Notes: a model not told the origin generated them from the sequence alone. A stretch of 64,000 nt of DNA from Anaeromyxobacter oryzisoli (GCF_022690765.1 NZ_JALCZA010000009.1:1-64000), one strand, 5' to 3'; numbered from the stretch's first letter, positions 44,449-53,630 are shown. Numbers and translations: made by a program.

Positions 44449-44635
44449 GGGGCGTGCCGCCCCGCCCCGCCGAGCAAAGCTCGTCGGGGCCCCACCCCTG
44501 GCTGCGCGGGGCCCGTGACCGCTCGCGCCCCCGCTTCGCGGGGGATCGCTCGCGGTCCCCGCGCGGAGGGGGCTGCGCGCCCCCTCCCCCCGCCTGCGGC
44601 GGGGTCCCTCCACCCTGCGTGACGGCCCTGGGCTA
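44449..44635 (+). repeat. R3 element copy C (multi-hairpin)
   Basis: Opens with GGGGCGTGCCGCCCC (44449-44463), then CCCCGCCGAGCAAAGCTCG, the CCCCCGCTTCGCGGGGG stem and the CCCTCCACCCTGCGTGACG box. It is directly followed by an R4 palindrome. Confidence 0.85.
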
Positions 44636-44655
44636 GTTCCCGCCCCGCGGGCGGG

Positions 44656-44935
44656 CATGAACCCGACCCCGAACGCGCACGCGAACCCGTGGGCCGTGCC
44701 CGGTTCCCGGGCCCCGGATCCCTTGCCCCGTGGTCCCGCCGCCGGTCATCTGTCGAAACACGGGTACGGGTCAGGGACACGGACCACGGGGACACGGAGA
44801 GCGGGTACGCGTTCGGGTTCGGGTTCGGAACCCCGAACGCACGCGAACCCGTGGGCCGTGCCCGAGCCCCCGGTCCCGGAGCCCGTGTCCCATGCCCCGG
44901 TCTTCCGTCGCGGTCGGCCGCCTGCGGCGGGCGCC
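44656..44935. repeat. R4 element copy 1 (long imperfect palindrome related to R1)
   Basis: CCCGAACGCGCACGCGAACCC and GTTCGGGTTCGGGTTCGG-type arms face each other across a centre near GGTCATCTGTCGAAACACGG. The same phrase, ACGCGAACCCGTGGGCCGTG, occurs twice (44687 and 44840 region). Non-coding. Confidence 0.7.
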
Positions 44936-44956
44936 CTCGCCCCGGGCGTCGGCGCG

Positions 44957-45268
44957 CTAGTTCGCGATCCCGCCGGGCGGGAACGTCGGGGTGTCCCCGA
45001 GCTCGACGGGGCCGAAGCGGGCCTCGTATCGCGCGAGGCTCTCCTGGATCGCGAGGAGCAGCCGCTTCATGTGCTTCGGCGTGGTGATCGCGCGGGCGCG
45101 CACCGACGCCTTGGGCTGCTGCGGCTGCACGTAGATGAGGTCCAGCGTGAACTCGGTCTCGGTGTGGTTCACGAGCGCCATGTTCACGAAGGCCCCGTTC
45201 GCGGTGACGGGGTCGATGTCGATCTGGAGCTGGAGCTGCGCGGGGCTCGTGGCGGGCTTGTCGGACAT
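44957..45268 (-). CDS. DUF3467 family protein
   Basis: 103 residues, ATG 45268. QLQIDIDPVTANGAFVNMALVNHTETEFTLDLIYVQP followed by VRARAITTPKHMKRLLLAIQESLARYEARFG is the DUF3467 pattern of small bacterial proteins of unknown role. No signal peptide. R3/R4 elements flank it on both sides. Confidence 0.85.
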   Translation of the reverse strand: MSDKPATSPAQLQLQIDIDPVTANGAFVNMALVNHTETEFTLDLIYVQPQQPKASVRARAITTPKHMKRLLLAIQESLARYEARFGPVELGDTPTFPPGGIAN

Positions 45269-45309
45269 GCCCAGCCCTTAGCAGGAATCCGACGGAATGA
45301 CATTACATC

Positions 45310-45480
45310 GGAGGCTGCGCCTCCGCCCCGCCGGCGGAGCCGTCGGGGCCCCACCTCCGCTGCGCGGGGCCCGTGACCTCGCGCGCTTCGCTTCGCGACG
45401 GCGCGCGAGGTCCCCGCGCGGAGGGGCTGCGCCCCTCCCCCCGCCTGCGGCGGGGTCCCTCCACCCTGCGTGACGGCTTC
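45310..45480 (+). repeat. R3 element copy D (multi-hairpin)
   Basis: The opening stem is GGAGGCTGCGCCTCC and the second stem CCCCGCCGGCGGAGCCG, both different from copy B/C but still perfectly paired. The CCCCGCCTGCGGCGGGG and CCCTCCACCCTGCGTGACG boxes are identical to the other copies. Confidence 0.85.
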
Positions 45481-45604
45481 GGACCGCGCTCGCCGGCGGA
45501 GCCGCCAGCGCACGCGACGTGCGCGTTTTGATCGCTGCTCCATGTCGCGAAGCGGGCCCGTGACCTCGCGCGCTTCGCGACCGCGATTCGGCCTTTATTC
45601 TAGC

Positions 45605-45790
45605 CATGAGCGCGACCCCGAACGCGCACGCGAACCCGTGGATCCCTGCCCGGGCCCCGGTCCCGGATCCCCTGTCCCCCGGTCATCCGTCGAAGTACGG
45701 GGCAGGCGCCACGGACCAGGGGACACGAGCACGGAGAGCACGGGTACGGGTACGGCTTCGGGGTCGGGTTCGGGTTCGCCCCGTATCACG
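45605..45790. repeat. R4 element copy 2
   Basis: CCCGAACGCGCACGCGAACCC on the left and GGGGTCGGGTTCGGGTTCG on the right of a centre near CCGGTCATCCGTCGAAGTAC. It follows R3 copy D, the same order as at 44.4 kb. Confidence 0.7.
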
Positions 45791-45880
45791 ATGCGTGTAC
45801 CAATCGGCCGCGGCGGTCCCGACGGGGCGCCCCGCACCGGAGCGTTGTAGCCCGGCCCCCGGTGAGGGTACGGTGGCCGC

Positions 45881-46777
45881 GTGATCCGGCGGGCGTTCGA
45901 CGACGGCGCGGAGCTCGAGCTGCCCGGCGGCCCGGACGCGGTCCTGCTGCTCCACGGCCTGACCGGCTCCACCTTCGAGGTCCGGCCCGTCGCCGAGCGG
46001 CTGGCCGCCGCCGGGATGCGGTGCCTGGCGCCGGTCATGGCGGGGCACGGCGGGAGCCCGCGCGCGCTCGTCGAGCTCCCCTGGACCGCCTGGGTCGCGA
46101 AAGCGGCCCAGGACCTCGCCCGGCTCGAGGGCGCGCGGCGCACCTTCATCGTCGGGTGCTCGATGGGCGCGCTCGTCGCCTGCGCGCTCGCCCACGATCA
46201 CCCGGAGCGCGTGGACGGCCTCGTCCTCCTCGCGCCCGCGCTCGAGCTCCAGCCACAGGGGAGGCTCGGCGCGCTGCTCGGGCGCGCCCCGGTGATCCGC
46301 AGGCTCGTGGTCCCGAAGGGGAGCGGCTCGGACGTGCGCGACGCGGCGATGCGGGCGCGGAACCCGAGCATGCGCGGGGTGCCGCTCGCGGCGGTGGCGG
46401 AGCTCGCTGCGCTGGGCGCGCACGTGGACCGCCTGCTCCCGGAGGTCGCCGCGCCGGCCCTCGTCGTCGCCGGCGCGCACGATCACACCGTCACGATGTC
46501 CGGCGCGCGGCGGCTCGCGCGGCGCATCGGGAGCGGGCCGGCCCGGCTCGTCGTGCTCCCGGAGAGCTGGCACCTGGTGGGGATCGACGTCGAGCGTGGC
46601 CGGTGCGCCGAGGAGGCGCTCCGCTTCCTCGAGGCGCTGCCGATCCCCCGGCGGCGCGCGGGGGATGCGCGGCGCGGCACGGCGCGCGGGAGGACGGCCC
46701 GCGGCGCGCAGGGACGCGCCGACGCGACCGGTCGGGGCGCGCGTGGCGGCAAGCGGCGGAGGCGGAGTCCCCGCTAG
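45881..46777 (+). CDS. Alpha/beta hydrolase, monoacylglycerol-lipase/carboxylesterase-like
   Basis: 298 residues, GTG at 45881. LLLHGLTGSTFEVRPVAERL, nucleophile elbow GCSMGAL, acid in AGAHDHTV and histidine in PESWHLV match the esterase/monoacylglycerol lipase group. The last ~40 residues are an Arg/Gly-rich low-complexity tail. It lies 25 bp before glpK, so it may release glycerol from lipids for the kinase. Confidence 0.82.
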   Translation: MIRRAFDDGAELELPGGPDAVLLLHGLTGSTFEVRPVAERLAAAGMRCLAPVMAGHGGSPRALVELPWTAWVAKAAQDLARLEGARRTFIVGCSMGALVACALAHDHPERVDGLVLLAPALELQPQGRLGALLGRAPVIRRLVVPKGSGSDVRDAAMRARNPSMRGVPLAAVAELAALGAHVDRLLPEVAAPALVVAGAHDHTVTMSGARRLARRIGSGPARLVVLPESWHLVGIDVERGRCAEEALRFLEALPIPRRRAGDARRGTARGRTARGAQGRADATGRGARGGKRRRRSPR

Positions 46778-46802
46778 ACTGGAGCCTCCCCGGAGGGATT
46801 CC

Positions 46803-48275
46803 GTGGCCTCGCACGTCCTCGCTATCGACCAGGGCACCACCGGCACGACCGTGCTGATCCTCGACCGGCGCCTCGCGCTCCGCGCCAAGGTGAACCAGGA
46901 GTTCCGCCAGATCTTCCCGCGCCCGGGCTGGGTCGAGCACGATCTCGAGGACATCTGGGGCTCGACCGTCTCCGCGGTGCAGCGCGCCCTCCGCGAGGCG
47001 GGCCTGCGGGGGAACGAGCTGGCCGCCATCGGCATCACGAACCAGCGCGAGACGACGGCCCTCTGGGAGCGGCGCTCGGGGCGGCCGCTGCACCACGCCA
47101 TCGTCTGGCAGGATCGGCGCACCACGGACGCCTGCGCCGCCCTCAAGGCGGCCGGCCACGAGCCCGCCGTCCGCGAGAAGACGGGGCTCGTCCTCGACCC
47201 GTACTTCTCCGCGACGAAGCTCGCCTGGCTGCTCGACAACGTCCGGGGCGCGCGGGCGCGCGCGGACGCGGGCGACCTGGCGTTCGGGACGGTGGACTCC
47301 TTCCTCGTGTGGCGGCTCACCGGGGCGCACGTCACCGACACCTCCAACGCGAGCCGGACGCTCCTCATGGACCTCCGGACCCGCCGCTGGGATCGCGAGC
47401 TCCTCGATCTGTTCGGCGTGCCGCCGAGCGTGCTCCCGGAGATCCACGAGTCCTCCGAGGTGTACGGGACGACGCGCGGCGTGAAGGGGCTGCCGGACGG
47501 CATCCCGGTGGCGGGGATCGCGGGCGACCAGCAGGCGGCGCTGTTCGGCCAGGCCTGCTTCCAGCCCGGCGAGGCGAAGTGCACCTACGGGACCGGCGCG
47601 TTCCTGCTCCAGAACGTCGGCCCCGAGCCGGTCCACTCCTCGCGCGGCCTCCTCGCGACGGTGGCCTGGACGATCGGCGGGGAGACCACGTACGCGCTCG
47701 AGGGCTCGTCCTTCGTCGCCGGCGCCGCGGTGCAGTGGCTCCGCGACGGGCTCAAGATCATCAAGACCGCGTCGGAGGTGGACGCCCTGGCGCGCGAGGT
47801 GAAGTCCACCGGCGAGCTCGTGTTCGTGCCGGCGCTCGCCGGCCTCGGCGCGCCGCACTGGCGACCGGAGGCGCGCGGCCTCGTGCGCGGCATCGACCGG
47901 GGCACCACCGCCGCTCACCTCGCCCGCGCGACGCTCGAGGGGGTCGCCTACCTGATCTTCGATCTCGCCGAGGCGATGCGCGCGGAGGCCGGGAAGCCGT
48001 TCCCGGTCTTCCGGGTGGACGGCGGCGCCTGCCAGAGCGATCTCCTCATGCAGTTCCAGGCCGACCTGCTCGACGTCGCGGTCGAGCGACCCCGGATGAT
48101 CGAGACCACCGCGCTCGGCGCCGCCTTCCTAGCCGGCCTCGCGACCGGCGTCTGGAAGGACCGCGAGGAGCTCCGCCGCGCCTTCAAGGTCCAGAAGCGC
48201 TTCGAGCCGAAGATGAAGCCCGTAGAACGGGAGCAGCACCTCGCCAAGTGGCGGAGGGCGGTGCAGGCGGCGTAG
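46803..48275 (+). CDS. glpK: Glycerol kinase
   Basis: 490 residues. AIDQGTTGTTVLILD phosphate-1 motif, ITNQRETTALWE, the substrate loop AIVWQDRRTTDAC, AGDQQAALFGQACF and GLGAPHWRPEARG are as in the GlpK family. The GTG at 46803 follows GGAGGG. It phosphorylates glycerol to glycerol-3-phosphate. No glycerol facilitator or glpD is adjacent. Its last 45 coding bases are repeated downstream at 48413-48460. Confidence 0.95.
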   Translation: MASHVLAIDQGTTGTTVLILDRRLALRAKVNQEFRQIFPRPGWVEHDLEDIWGSTVSAVQRALREAGLRGNELAAIGITNQRETTALWERRSGRPLHHAIVWQDRRTTDACAALKAAGHEPAVREKTGLVLDPYFSATKLAWLLDNVRGARARADAGDLAFGTVDSFLVWRLTGAHVTDTSNASRTLLMDLRTRRWDRELLDLFGVPPSVLPEIHESSEVYGTTRGVKGLPDGIPVAGIAGDQQAALFGQACFQPGEAKCTYGTGAFLLQNVGPEPVHSSRGLLATVAWTIGGETTYALEGSSFVAGAAVQWLRDGLKIIKTASEVDALAREVKSTGELVFVPALAGLGAPHWRPEARGLVRGIDRGTTAAHLARATLEGVAYLIFDLAEAMRAEAGKPFPVFRVDGGACQSDLLMQFQADLLDVAVERPRMIETTALGAAFLAGLATGVWKDREELRRAFKVQKRFEPKMKPVEREQHLAKWRRAVQAA

Positions 48276-48460
48276 CCGCCCCGCGGGGAGCGCGGCGCGC
48301 AGGACCGGAGGTCCGAGCGACGCGCCAAGGGACCCGCGTGGCCGGGGTGGGGCCCCAGCGCCCTCGACAGGAGGGCGATGGGGCGGGGCGGCACGCCCCG
48401 TGAGATGCCCGAGAGCAGCACCTCGCCAAGTGGCGGAGGGCGGTGCAGGCGGCGTAGCCG
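48231..48460. repeat. 48-bp direct repeat of the glpK 3' end flanking an R3-like element (copy E)
   Basis: 48231-48278, the end of glpK with its stop, recurs unchanged at 48413-48460, 182 bp away. Between them (48279-48412) lies a shortened R3 element in reverse orientation, with GGGGCGGCACGCCCC at 48385-48399. The arrangement looks like an insertion that duplicated its flank. Confidence 0.85.
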
Positions 48461-48485
48461 GGGCCGTAGCAGGGACCGCGGACGA

Positions 48486-49874
48486 TCAGGCGATCCGGTC
48501 GAGGGCGTCGGCCACCGTGGTGACGCCGACGAGCTCCATCCCGGCGGGCGCGTCGGCGTGCCGCGCGTTCGCCGCGGGCACGATGGCCCGCTCGAAGCCG
48601 AGCCGCGCCGCCTCCGCGAGCCGGATCTCCGGCTGCGACACCGCCCGCACCTCGCCCGCGAGCCCGACCTCTCCGAGGAGGAGCGTGCGCGCCGGGAGCG
48701 GCCGGTCGCGGAAGCTCGACGCGAGGGCGGCGACCGAGGCGAGGTCCGCCGCGGGGTCGTCGAGCGAGAGCCCGCCGGCGACGTTCACGAAGAGGTCGCA
48801 GGAGAGGATCTCCATCCCGACCTTCTTCTCGAGCACCGCCGCGAGGAGGGCGACGCGGTTCGAGTCGATCCCGAGCGCGGTCCGGCGCGGCGTGCCGTAG
48901 CCCGTGGGGGCGACGAGCGCCTGGATCTCCACGAGCACGGTGCGGGTGCCGTTCAGCACCGCCGCGACCGCGCTCCCCGGCGCGTCCTCCGGCCGCTCGG
49001 CGAGGAAGAGCGCCGACGGGTTCGGCACCTCCGCGAGGCCGCCCGCCTTCATCTCGAAGACGCCGATCTCGCTCGCCGAGCCGAACCGGTTCTTGTGGGC
49101 GCGGAGCACGCGGTAGGGGTGCGCGCCGCCGCCCTCGAAGTAGAGCACGGTGTCCACCATGTGCTCGAGGACGCGCGGGCCGGCGATCGCGCCGTCCTTC
49201 GTCACGTGCCCGACGAGGAACACCGGCGTCTCGGTGGTCTTCGCGTACGCCATGAAGCGCGCCGCCACCTCGCGGATCTGCGTGACCGTCCCCGGGGCGC
49301 TCGTCAGCTCGGGCAGGTACTGGGTCTGGATCGAGTCCACCGCGAGGGCCGCGGGCCGGAGGGCCTCGGCCGCGTGCAGCACCTTCTGCGCGTCGGTCTC
49401 GGCGAGGACGGTCAGGTTCGACGCCGTCACCTTCAGGCGATCGGCGCGGAGCTTCACCTGCCGCGCCGACTCCTCGCCGGAGACGTACAGCACCGGCGCG
49501 TCGGGGCGGGCGCCGGCGAGCCGGTCGAGCGCGGCGAGGAGCAGGGTGGACTTGCCGATCCCGGGATCGCCGCCGAGGAGGATCAGCGCCCCGGGCACCA
49601 CGCCGCCGCCGAGCACGCGATCCAGCTCTCCGATCCCGGTCCGCTGCCGCTCCTCCTCGCAGGCCTCCACGTCCCGGAGCGGGATCGGCCGCGAGGAGCC
49701 CGGCGCGCCCCAGCCCCGCGCCGCCGCGGCGCCGCGCGGCTCCGGCGCGACGATCTCCTCGGCGAGCGTGTTCCACTCCCGGCAGGCGGGGCACTGCCCG
49801 AGCCACTTCGGGCTCTGGTACCCGCATCCGGCGCAGGCGTAGACGGTCCTCGGCTTCGCGGCGGCGCGCGTCAT
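48486..49874 (-). CDS. radA: DNA repair protein RadA
   Basis: 462 residues from ATG 49874. A C4 zinc finger (CAGCGYQSPKWLGQCPAC), Walker A GDPGIGKST, the RadA-specific KNRFG motif (HKNRFGS) and a C-terminal Lon-like domain (LLLGEVGLAGEVRAV) are all present. RadA helps branch migration and processing of recombination intermediates. Its stop is 26 bp past the duplicated glpK end. Confidence 0.96.
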   Translation of the reverse strand: MTRAAAKPRTVYACAGCGYQSPKWLGQCPACREWNTLAEEIVAPEPRGAAAARGWGAPGSSRPIPLRDVEACEEERQRTGIGELDRVLGGGVVPGALILLGGDPGIGKSTLLLAALDRLAGARPDAPVLYVSGEESARQVKLRADRLKVTASNLTVLAETDAQKVLHAAEALRPAALAVDSIQTQYLPELTSAPGTVTQIREVAARFMAYAKTTETPVFLVGHVTKDGAIAGPRVLEHMVDTVLYFEGGGAHPYRVLRAHKNRFGSASEIGVFEMKAGGLAEVPNPSALFLAERPEDAPGSAVAAVLNGTRTVLVEIQALVAPTGYGTPRRTALGIDSNRVALLAAVLEKKVGMEILSCDLFVNVAGGLSLDDPAADLASVAALASSFRDRPLPARTLLLGEVGLAGEVRAVSQPEIRLAEAARLGFERAIVPAANARHADAPAGMELVGVTTVADALDRIA

Positions 49875-50019
49875 CCTCGAGGCGGTAGCACGCCCATCCG
49901 ACAGCCGGTCCGCCGCCTGCTCCGCCGTCTCTTGTATGCGGGCCCCTGGATCGGGAGACTGCGCCCGCGCCGCCCGCTCGACTGGTCGCACATGCGGGGC
50001 GTTGCGCGCACCTCAAACG

Positions 50020-50946
50020 ATGACGTCACACCCGACCCTGCGCTCGCTCGCAGCGCTCCTCCTGCTGTTCGTCCTCTGCCCCGTGGCGGCGCGCGGCGTC
50101 GATCGCGACCACGACGGCCTGGACGACGACCTCGAGGACGCCCTGCTCCAGCGCTATGCCCCGATCGTGCTGCTCGCGCCGGGGGAGCACGCGCTCCCGG
50201 CGAGCACCGACTGGCTGCTCGCCCGCGCGGAGGTCGAGACGGCGCCCGGCCGGGCGCCGCCGCGGATGATGGAGGCCTCGATCCTCGGCGCCGTCGGCGT
50301 CCTGGTCGCCCGCGCGGTCCCGGGGATCGACGAGCCCGGCGCCCGGCTGCGCCTGCCGCGGCGCGCCCACACCGGCAGCGCGGACCCCTCCGTGTGGACC
50401 GTGTACGGGCACGCGTTCCGCGCCGACGGCGGCGGGATCGTGCTCCAGTACTGGTTCTTCTACGCGTTCAACGACGCGTTCTGGGCGTTCGACCACGAGG
50501 GCGACTGGGAGCACGTGTCCCTCCGCCTCGACGCCGCGGGCCACCCCCTTGGCGCCTGGTACGCGCAGCACAACGCCGCGGCGCCAGGCGAGTGGTTGCC
50601 GTGGGGGATGCTCGCGCACGACGGCGACCGGCCGGTGGTGCTGGCCGGGCGCGGCACGCACGCGAGCTATTCGCACCCGGGGCAGGGCCCGATCTGGGAG
50701 CGGCTCTGCCCGGTGAGCGACCCTGCGCGGGCCGCCGCCGCCGGCTGCCGGGTGTGGCACACGAGCGAGGGCGGCGGGGTGGTGAACGTGGGCGAGCGCG
50801 CGGCGCCGCGGGTGCCGTTCCTCACCTGGCCCGGCCGCTGGGGCACGACCGGCTGGTTCGGGCTCGCTCGCCACGCCGGCTCGCCCCCCGGGCCGGCGTT
50901 CCAGCGGGGCTGGTGCAGCGACGGCGCGCCGGGGGCGTGCCCCTGA
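50020..50946 (+). CDS. Exported Vps62-like protein
   Basis: 308 residues from ATG 50020, with a signal peptide (LRSLAALLLLFVLCPVAARG). A short Ca-binding-like DRDHDGLDDDLED follows, then LQYWFFYAFNDAFWAFDHEGDWEHVSLRLD and AGRGTHASYSHPG, which match the Vps62 family (DUF946), found in both eukaryotes and bacteria. The function is not known. The ATG is chosen because an upstream ATG (49936) leads into a non-signal-like sequence. Confidence 0.72.
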   Translation: MTSHPTLRSLAALLLLFVLCPVAARGVDRDHDGLDDDLEDALLQRYAPIVLLAPGEHALPASTDWLLARAEVETAPGRAPPRMMEASILGAVGVLVARAVPGIDEPGARLRLPRRAHTGSADPSVWTVYGHAFRADGGGIVLQYWFFYAFNDAFWAFDHEGDWEHVSLRLDAAGHPLGAWYAQHNAAAPGEWLPWGMLAHDGDRPVVLAGRGTHASYSHPGQGPIWERLCPVSDPARAAAAGCRVWHTSEGGGVVNVGERAAPRVPFLTWPGRWGTTGWFGLARHAGSPPGPAFQRGWCSDGAPGACP

Positions 50947-51004
50947 ACCTCGCGGGCCCTGCCGATCCCGCGTCGAGCCGAGGCGGCGCGAGCCGGGCGC
51001 CCGG

Positions 51005-51157
51005 TCACGCGCTCGCCGCGCCCCGCCTGATGATCGCGAAGATGAGCGAGATGACCGCCAGGACGAGCAGCAGGTGAACCCACCATCCGAGCGTCGATCC
51101 GGACACGAGGCCGATCGCCCAGAGCACCAGCAGGATGACGGTGATGGTCCAGAGCAT
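51005..51157 (-). CDS. lmo0937-family small membrane protein
   Basis: 50 residues, ATG 51157 with a clear GGAGGG ribosome site. LWTITVILLVLWAIGLVSGSTLGWWVHLLLVLAVISLIFAII spans the membrane twice, as in lmo0937/DUF5670-like proteins seen widely as stress-associated tiny genes. It precedes the bioB promoter on the opposite strand. Confidence 0.85.
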   Translation of the reverse strand: MLWTITVILLVLWAIGLVSGSTLGWWVHLLLVLAVISLIFAIIRRGAASA

Positions 51158-51290
51158 GAGCGCCCTCCTTCCGAGAAAGCTTAGGCATCCTGGACGCGCG
51201 CACGGGGCCAGGCGGATGGTGGAGCGCCTGGCGCACGCCAGACGTTCAAAAGAGCAATGATCATCGATACCTGACTGCGGCCGCGTGAAC

Positions 51291-51323
51291 TCGTAAACCA
51301 CTTGTCATCCGAGCGGTTGACGA
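51291..51323 (+). promoter_or_regulatory. BirA-type biotin operator before bioB
   Basis: TCGTAAACC (51291-51299), 15-base spacer, GGTTGACGA (51315-51323): the halves are inverted copies with eight of nine bases matching, close to the TTGTAAACC-N15-GGTTTACAA consensus. The right half overlaps a TTGACG -35-like hexamer (51317), with TAGGGT (51339) as a possible -10, so bound BirA would block transcription of bioB. Confidence 0.82.
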
Positions 51324-51353
51324 CTGGATCCCGTCTGGTAGGGTCGGCGTCCC

Positions 51354-52445
51354 ATGAGCGAGACGACCGTCCGACCGCTTCCCCCTGGCATCGAGCCCAT
51401 CACCGGCGAGGAGGCGCGCCGGCTCATCCACCACACCTCCGGCGCGGAGCTCGAGGCGCTGCTCGATCGCGCGGACGCGGTGCGACGCGCCGTGCACGGC
51501 GACGAGGTGGCGCTCTGCGGGATCACCAACGCGAAGAGCGGCCACTGCCCGGAGAACTGCGGGTTCTGCTCGCAGTCGGCGCACTTCCCGGACGCCGACG
51601 CGCCGGAGTACCCGCTCGTCGGCGCCGACGAGATCGTCGCCCAGGCGAAGGCGGCCGAGCGGGCGGGGGCGCGCGAGTTCTCCATCGTCACGAGCGGCAC
51701 GCGCGTCGCGAAGGAGAGCGAGCTCGCGACCATCGAGGAGGCCGTCCGCAGGCTCCGCGCCGAGACCGCCGTCGAGCCCTGCGCCTCCCTCGGCCTCATG
51801 AAGGAGCCGGAGCTCGCCCGCCTCCGCGCGGCCGGGCTCATGCACTACCACCACAACCTCGAGACGGCGCCGAGCTTCTTCCGGAACGTCTGCACCACCC
51901 ACGCGTTCGAGGAGCAGCTCGAGACGATCCGCACCGCGAAGCGGCTCGGCTTCAAGCTCTGCTCCGGCGGCATCCTCGGGATGGGCGAGACGCCGGAGCA
52001 GCGGGTCGAGCTCGCCGAGGTGATCCGCGACCTCGGCGTGGACTGCGTGCCGGTGAACTTCCTGAACCCGCGGCCCGGCACGCCGATGGCGCAGGTGAAG
52101 GCGATCACCGCCGAGGAGTGCCTCGCCGCGCTCGCGGTCTTCCGGCTCATGATGCCGGCGGCGAACGTGTTCGTGATGGGCGGCCGCGAGGTGAACCTGG
52201 GCGCGCGGCAGGAGCTCATCTTCCGCGCCGGCGCGAACGGCACGATGGTCGGGAACTACCTCACCAGCGCCGGCCGCGCGCCGGACGCGACGGTCACGAT
52301 GGTCGAGGCGCAGGGGCTCCGGCTCCGGGCGCCGGGGACGGGGCGGGCGTGGTCGTTCGCCGGCCGCGCCCCCCACGACGCGGACTGGAACGAGCGCGCG
52401 CTCGAGAAGCGCTCCGACCCGCGCCCCCTCCCGGTGGTCCGCTAG
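51354..52445 (+). CDS. bioB: Biotin synthase
   Basis: 363 residues. Radical SAM cluster motif [14 protein letters not shown] with cysteines near residues 65, 69 and 72, then [25 protein letters not shown] and [10 protein letters not shown] as in all BioB proteins. It inserts sulfur into dethiobiotin. The ATG lies about 30 bases behind the BirA-type operator and lacks an evident ribosome site, so it may have a very short leader. Confidence 0.96.
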   Translation: MSETTVRPLPPGIEPITGEEARRLIHHTSGAELEALLDRADAVRRAVHGDEVALCGITNAKSGHCPENCGFCSQSAHFPDADAPEYPLVGADEIVAQAKAAERAGAREFSIVTSGTRVAKESELATIEEAVRRLRAETAVEPCASLGLMKEPELARLRAAGLMHYHHNLETAPSFFRNVCTTHAFEEQLETIRTAKRLGFKLCSGGILGMGETPEQRVELAEVIRDLGVDCVPVNFLNPRPGTPMAQVKAITAEECLAALAVFRLMMPAANVFVMGGREVNLGARQELIFRAGANGTMVGNYLTSAGRAPDATVTMVEAQGLRLRAPGTGRAWSFAGRAPHDADWNERALEKRSDPRPLPVVR

Positions 52446-52448
52446 CCG

Positions 52449-53630
52449 ATGGCCCGCGCCGCGCTCGGCTGGATCCCGCAGGAGCTCGAGGCGCTCGAGG
52501 CGCGTGGGCTCCGGCGCTCGCTCGAGACGCTCGCCCCGCTCCAGGGGCCGGTGGTCGAGGTCGGCGGCCGGCGGCTCGTGAACCTCTGCTCGAACGACTA
52601 CCTCGGGCTCGCCGCCGATCCGCGCCTCCGCCGCGCGGCCGCGGAGGGCGCGGAGCGGGCGGGGGCCGGGGCGGGGGCGTCGCGGCTCGTCGCCGGCGAT
52701 CTCCCCGTCCACCGCGCGCTCGAGGCGCGCCTCGCCGCGTGGAAGGGGACGGAGGGCGCGCTCCTCTTCAACTCCGGCTACCACGCCAACGCCGGCGTCC
52801 CCCCCGCGCTGGTCGGCCGCGACGACGCGATCTTCGCCGACGTCCTGAACCACGCGTCCATCGTGGACGGCTGCCTCCTGTCGCGGGCCCGCCTGCTGCG
52901 CTACCGGCACGGCGACGTGCAGGAGCTGTCGGACCTCCTCTCGCGGACGCGGGCGCGCCGCCGGCTCGTGGTGACGGACGCGGTGTTCTCCATGGACGGG
53001 GACGCGGCGCCCCTCCGGGAGATCGCGGCGCTCTGCGATCGTCACGGCGCGATGCTGTACGTGGACGAGGCGCACTCCGCCGGGCTGCTCGGCCCGACCG
53101 GCGCCGGCCTCGCCGAGGCGCTCGGGGTGGCGGATCGCGTGGACGTGCACATGGGCACGCTCGGGAAGGCGCTCGGCGCGTTCGGCGCGTACGTCGCCGG
53201 CGCCCGCCCGCTGGTGGACCTGCTCGTGTCCCGGGCGCGGACCTTCGTGTTCACCACCGCCCTGCCGCCGGCGGCGTGCGCCGCGGCGCTCGCGGGGCTC
53301 GAGGTGGTCGCCGCGGAGCCGGCGCGGCGCGCCCACGTCCTCGCCCTCACCGAGCGGGCGAAGGCGGGTCTCTCGCGGCTCGGGTTCGACACCTCCCGGG
53401 TGGTGGCCCCCATCCTGCCGGTGGTGCTCGGCAGCGAGGCGCGCGCCCTGGCCGCGTCGGCGGCGCTCCGGGAGCGCGGCTACTTCGTGCGGGCGATCCG
53501 CCCGCCGACGGTGCCGCGCGGCACGAGCCGGCTCCGGGTCGCGCTCTCGGCGGCGCACGACGAGGCGCAGGTGGACGGGCTCCTCGCGGCCCTCGCCGAG
53601 ATCCTGCCCGGGCTGCCGCCGGCCGAGTAG
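52449..53630 (+). CDS. bioF: 8-amino-7-oxononanoate synthase
   Basis: 393 residues. NLCSNDYLGLAADPRL, the YVDEAHSAGLLGPTG segment and the PLP lysine in MGTLGKALGAFGAYVAG are the BioF/alpha-oxoamine synthase signatures. It follows bioB by three bases, so both belong to one transcript, supplying the early (BioF) and last (BioB) steps of biotin synthesis. bioA and bioD are not here. Confidence 0.95.
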   Translation: MARAALGWIPQELEALEARGLRRSLETLAPLQGPVVEVGGRRLVNLCSNDYLGLAADPRLRRAAAEGAERAGAGAGASRLVAGDLPVHRALEARLAAWKGTEGALLFNSGYHANAGVPPALVGRDDAIFADVLNHASIVDGCLLSRARLLRYRHGDVQELSDLLSRTRARRRLVVTDAVFSMDGDAAPLREIAALCDRHGAMLYVDEAHSAGLLGPTGAGLAEALGVADRVDVHMGTLGKALGAFGAYVAGARPLVDLLVSRARTFVFTTALPPAACAAALAGLEVVAAEPARRAHVLALTERAKAGLSRLGFDTSRVVAPILPVVLGSEARALAASAALRERGYFVRAIRPPTVPRGTSRLRVALSAAHDEAQVDGLLAALAEILPGLPPAE

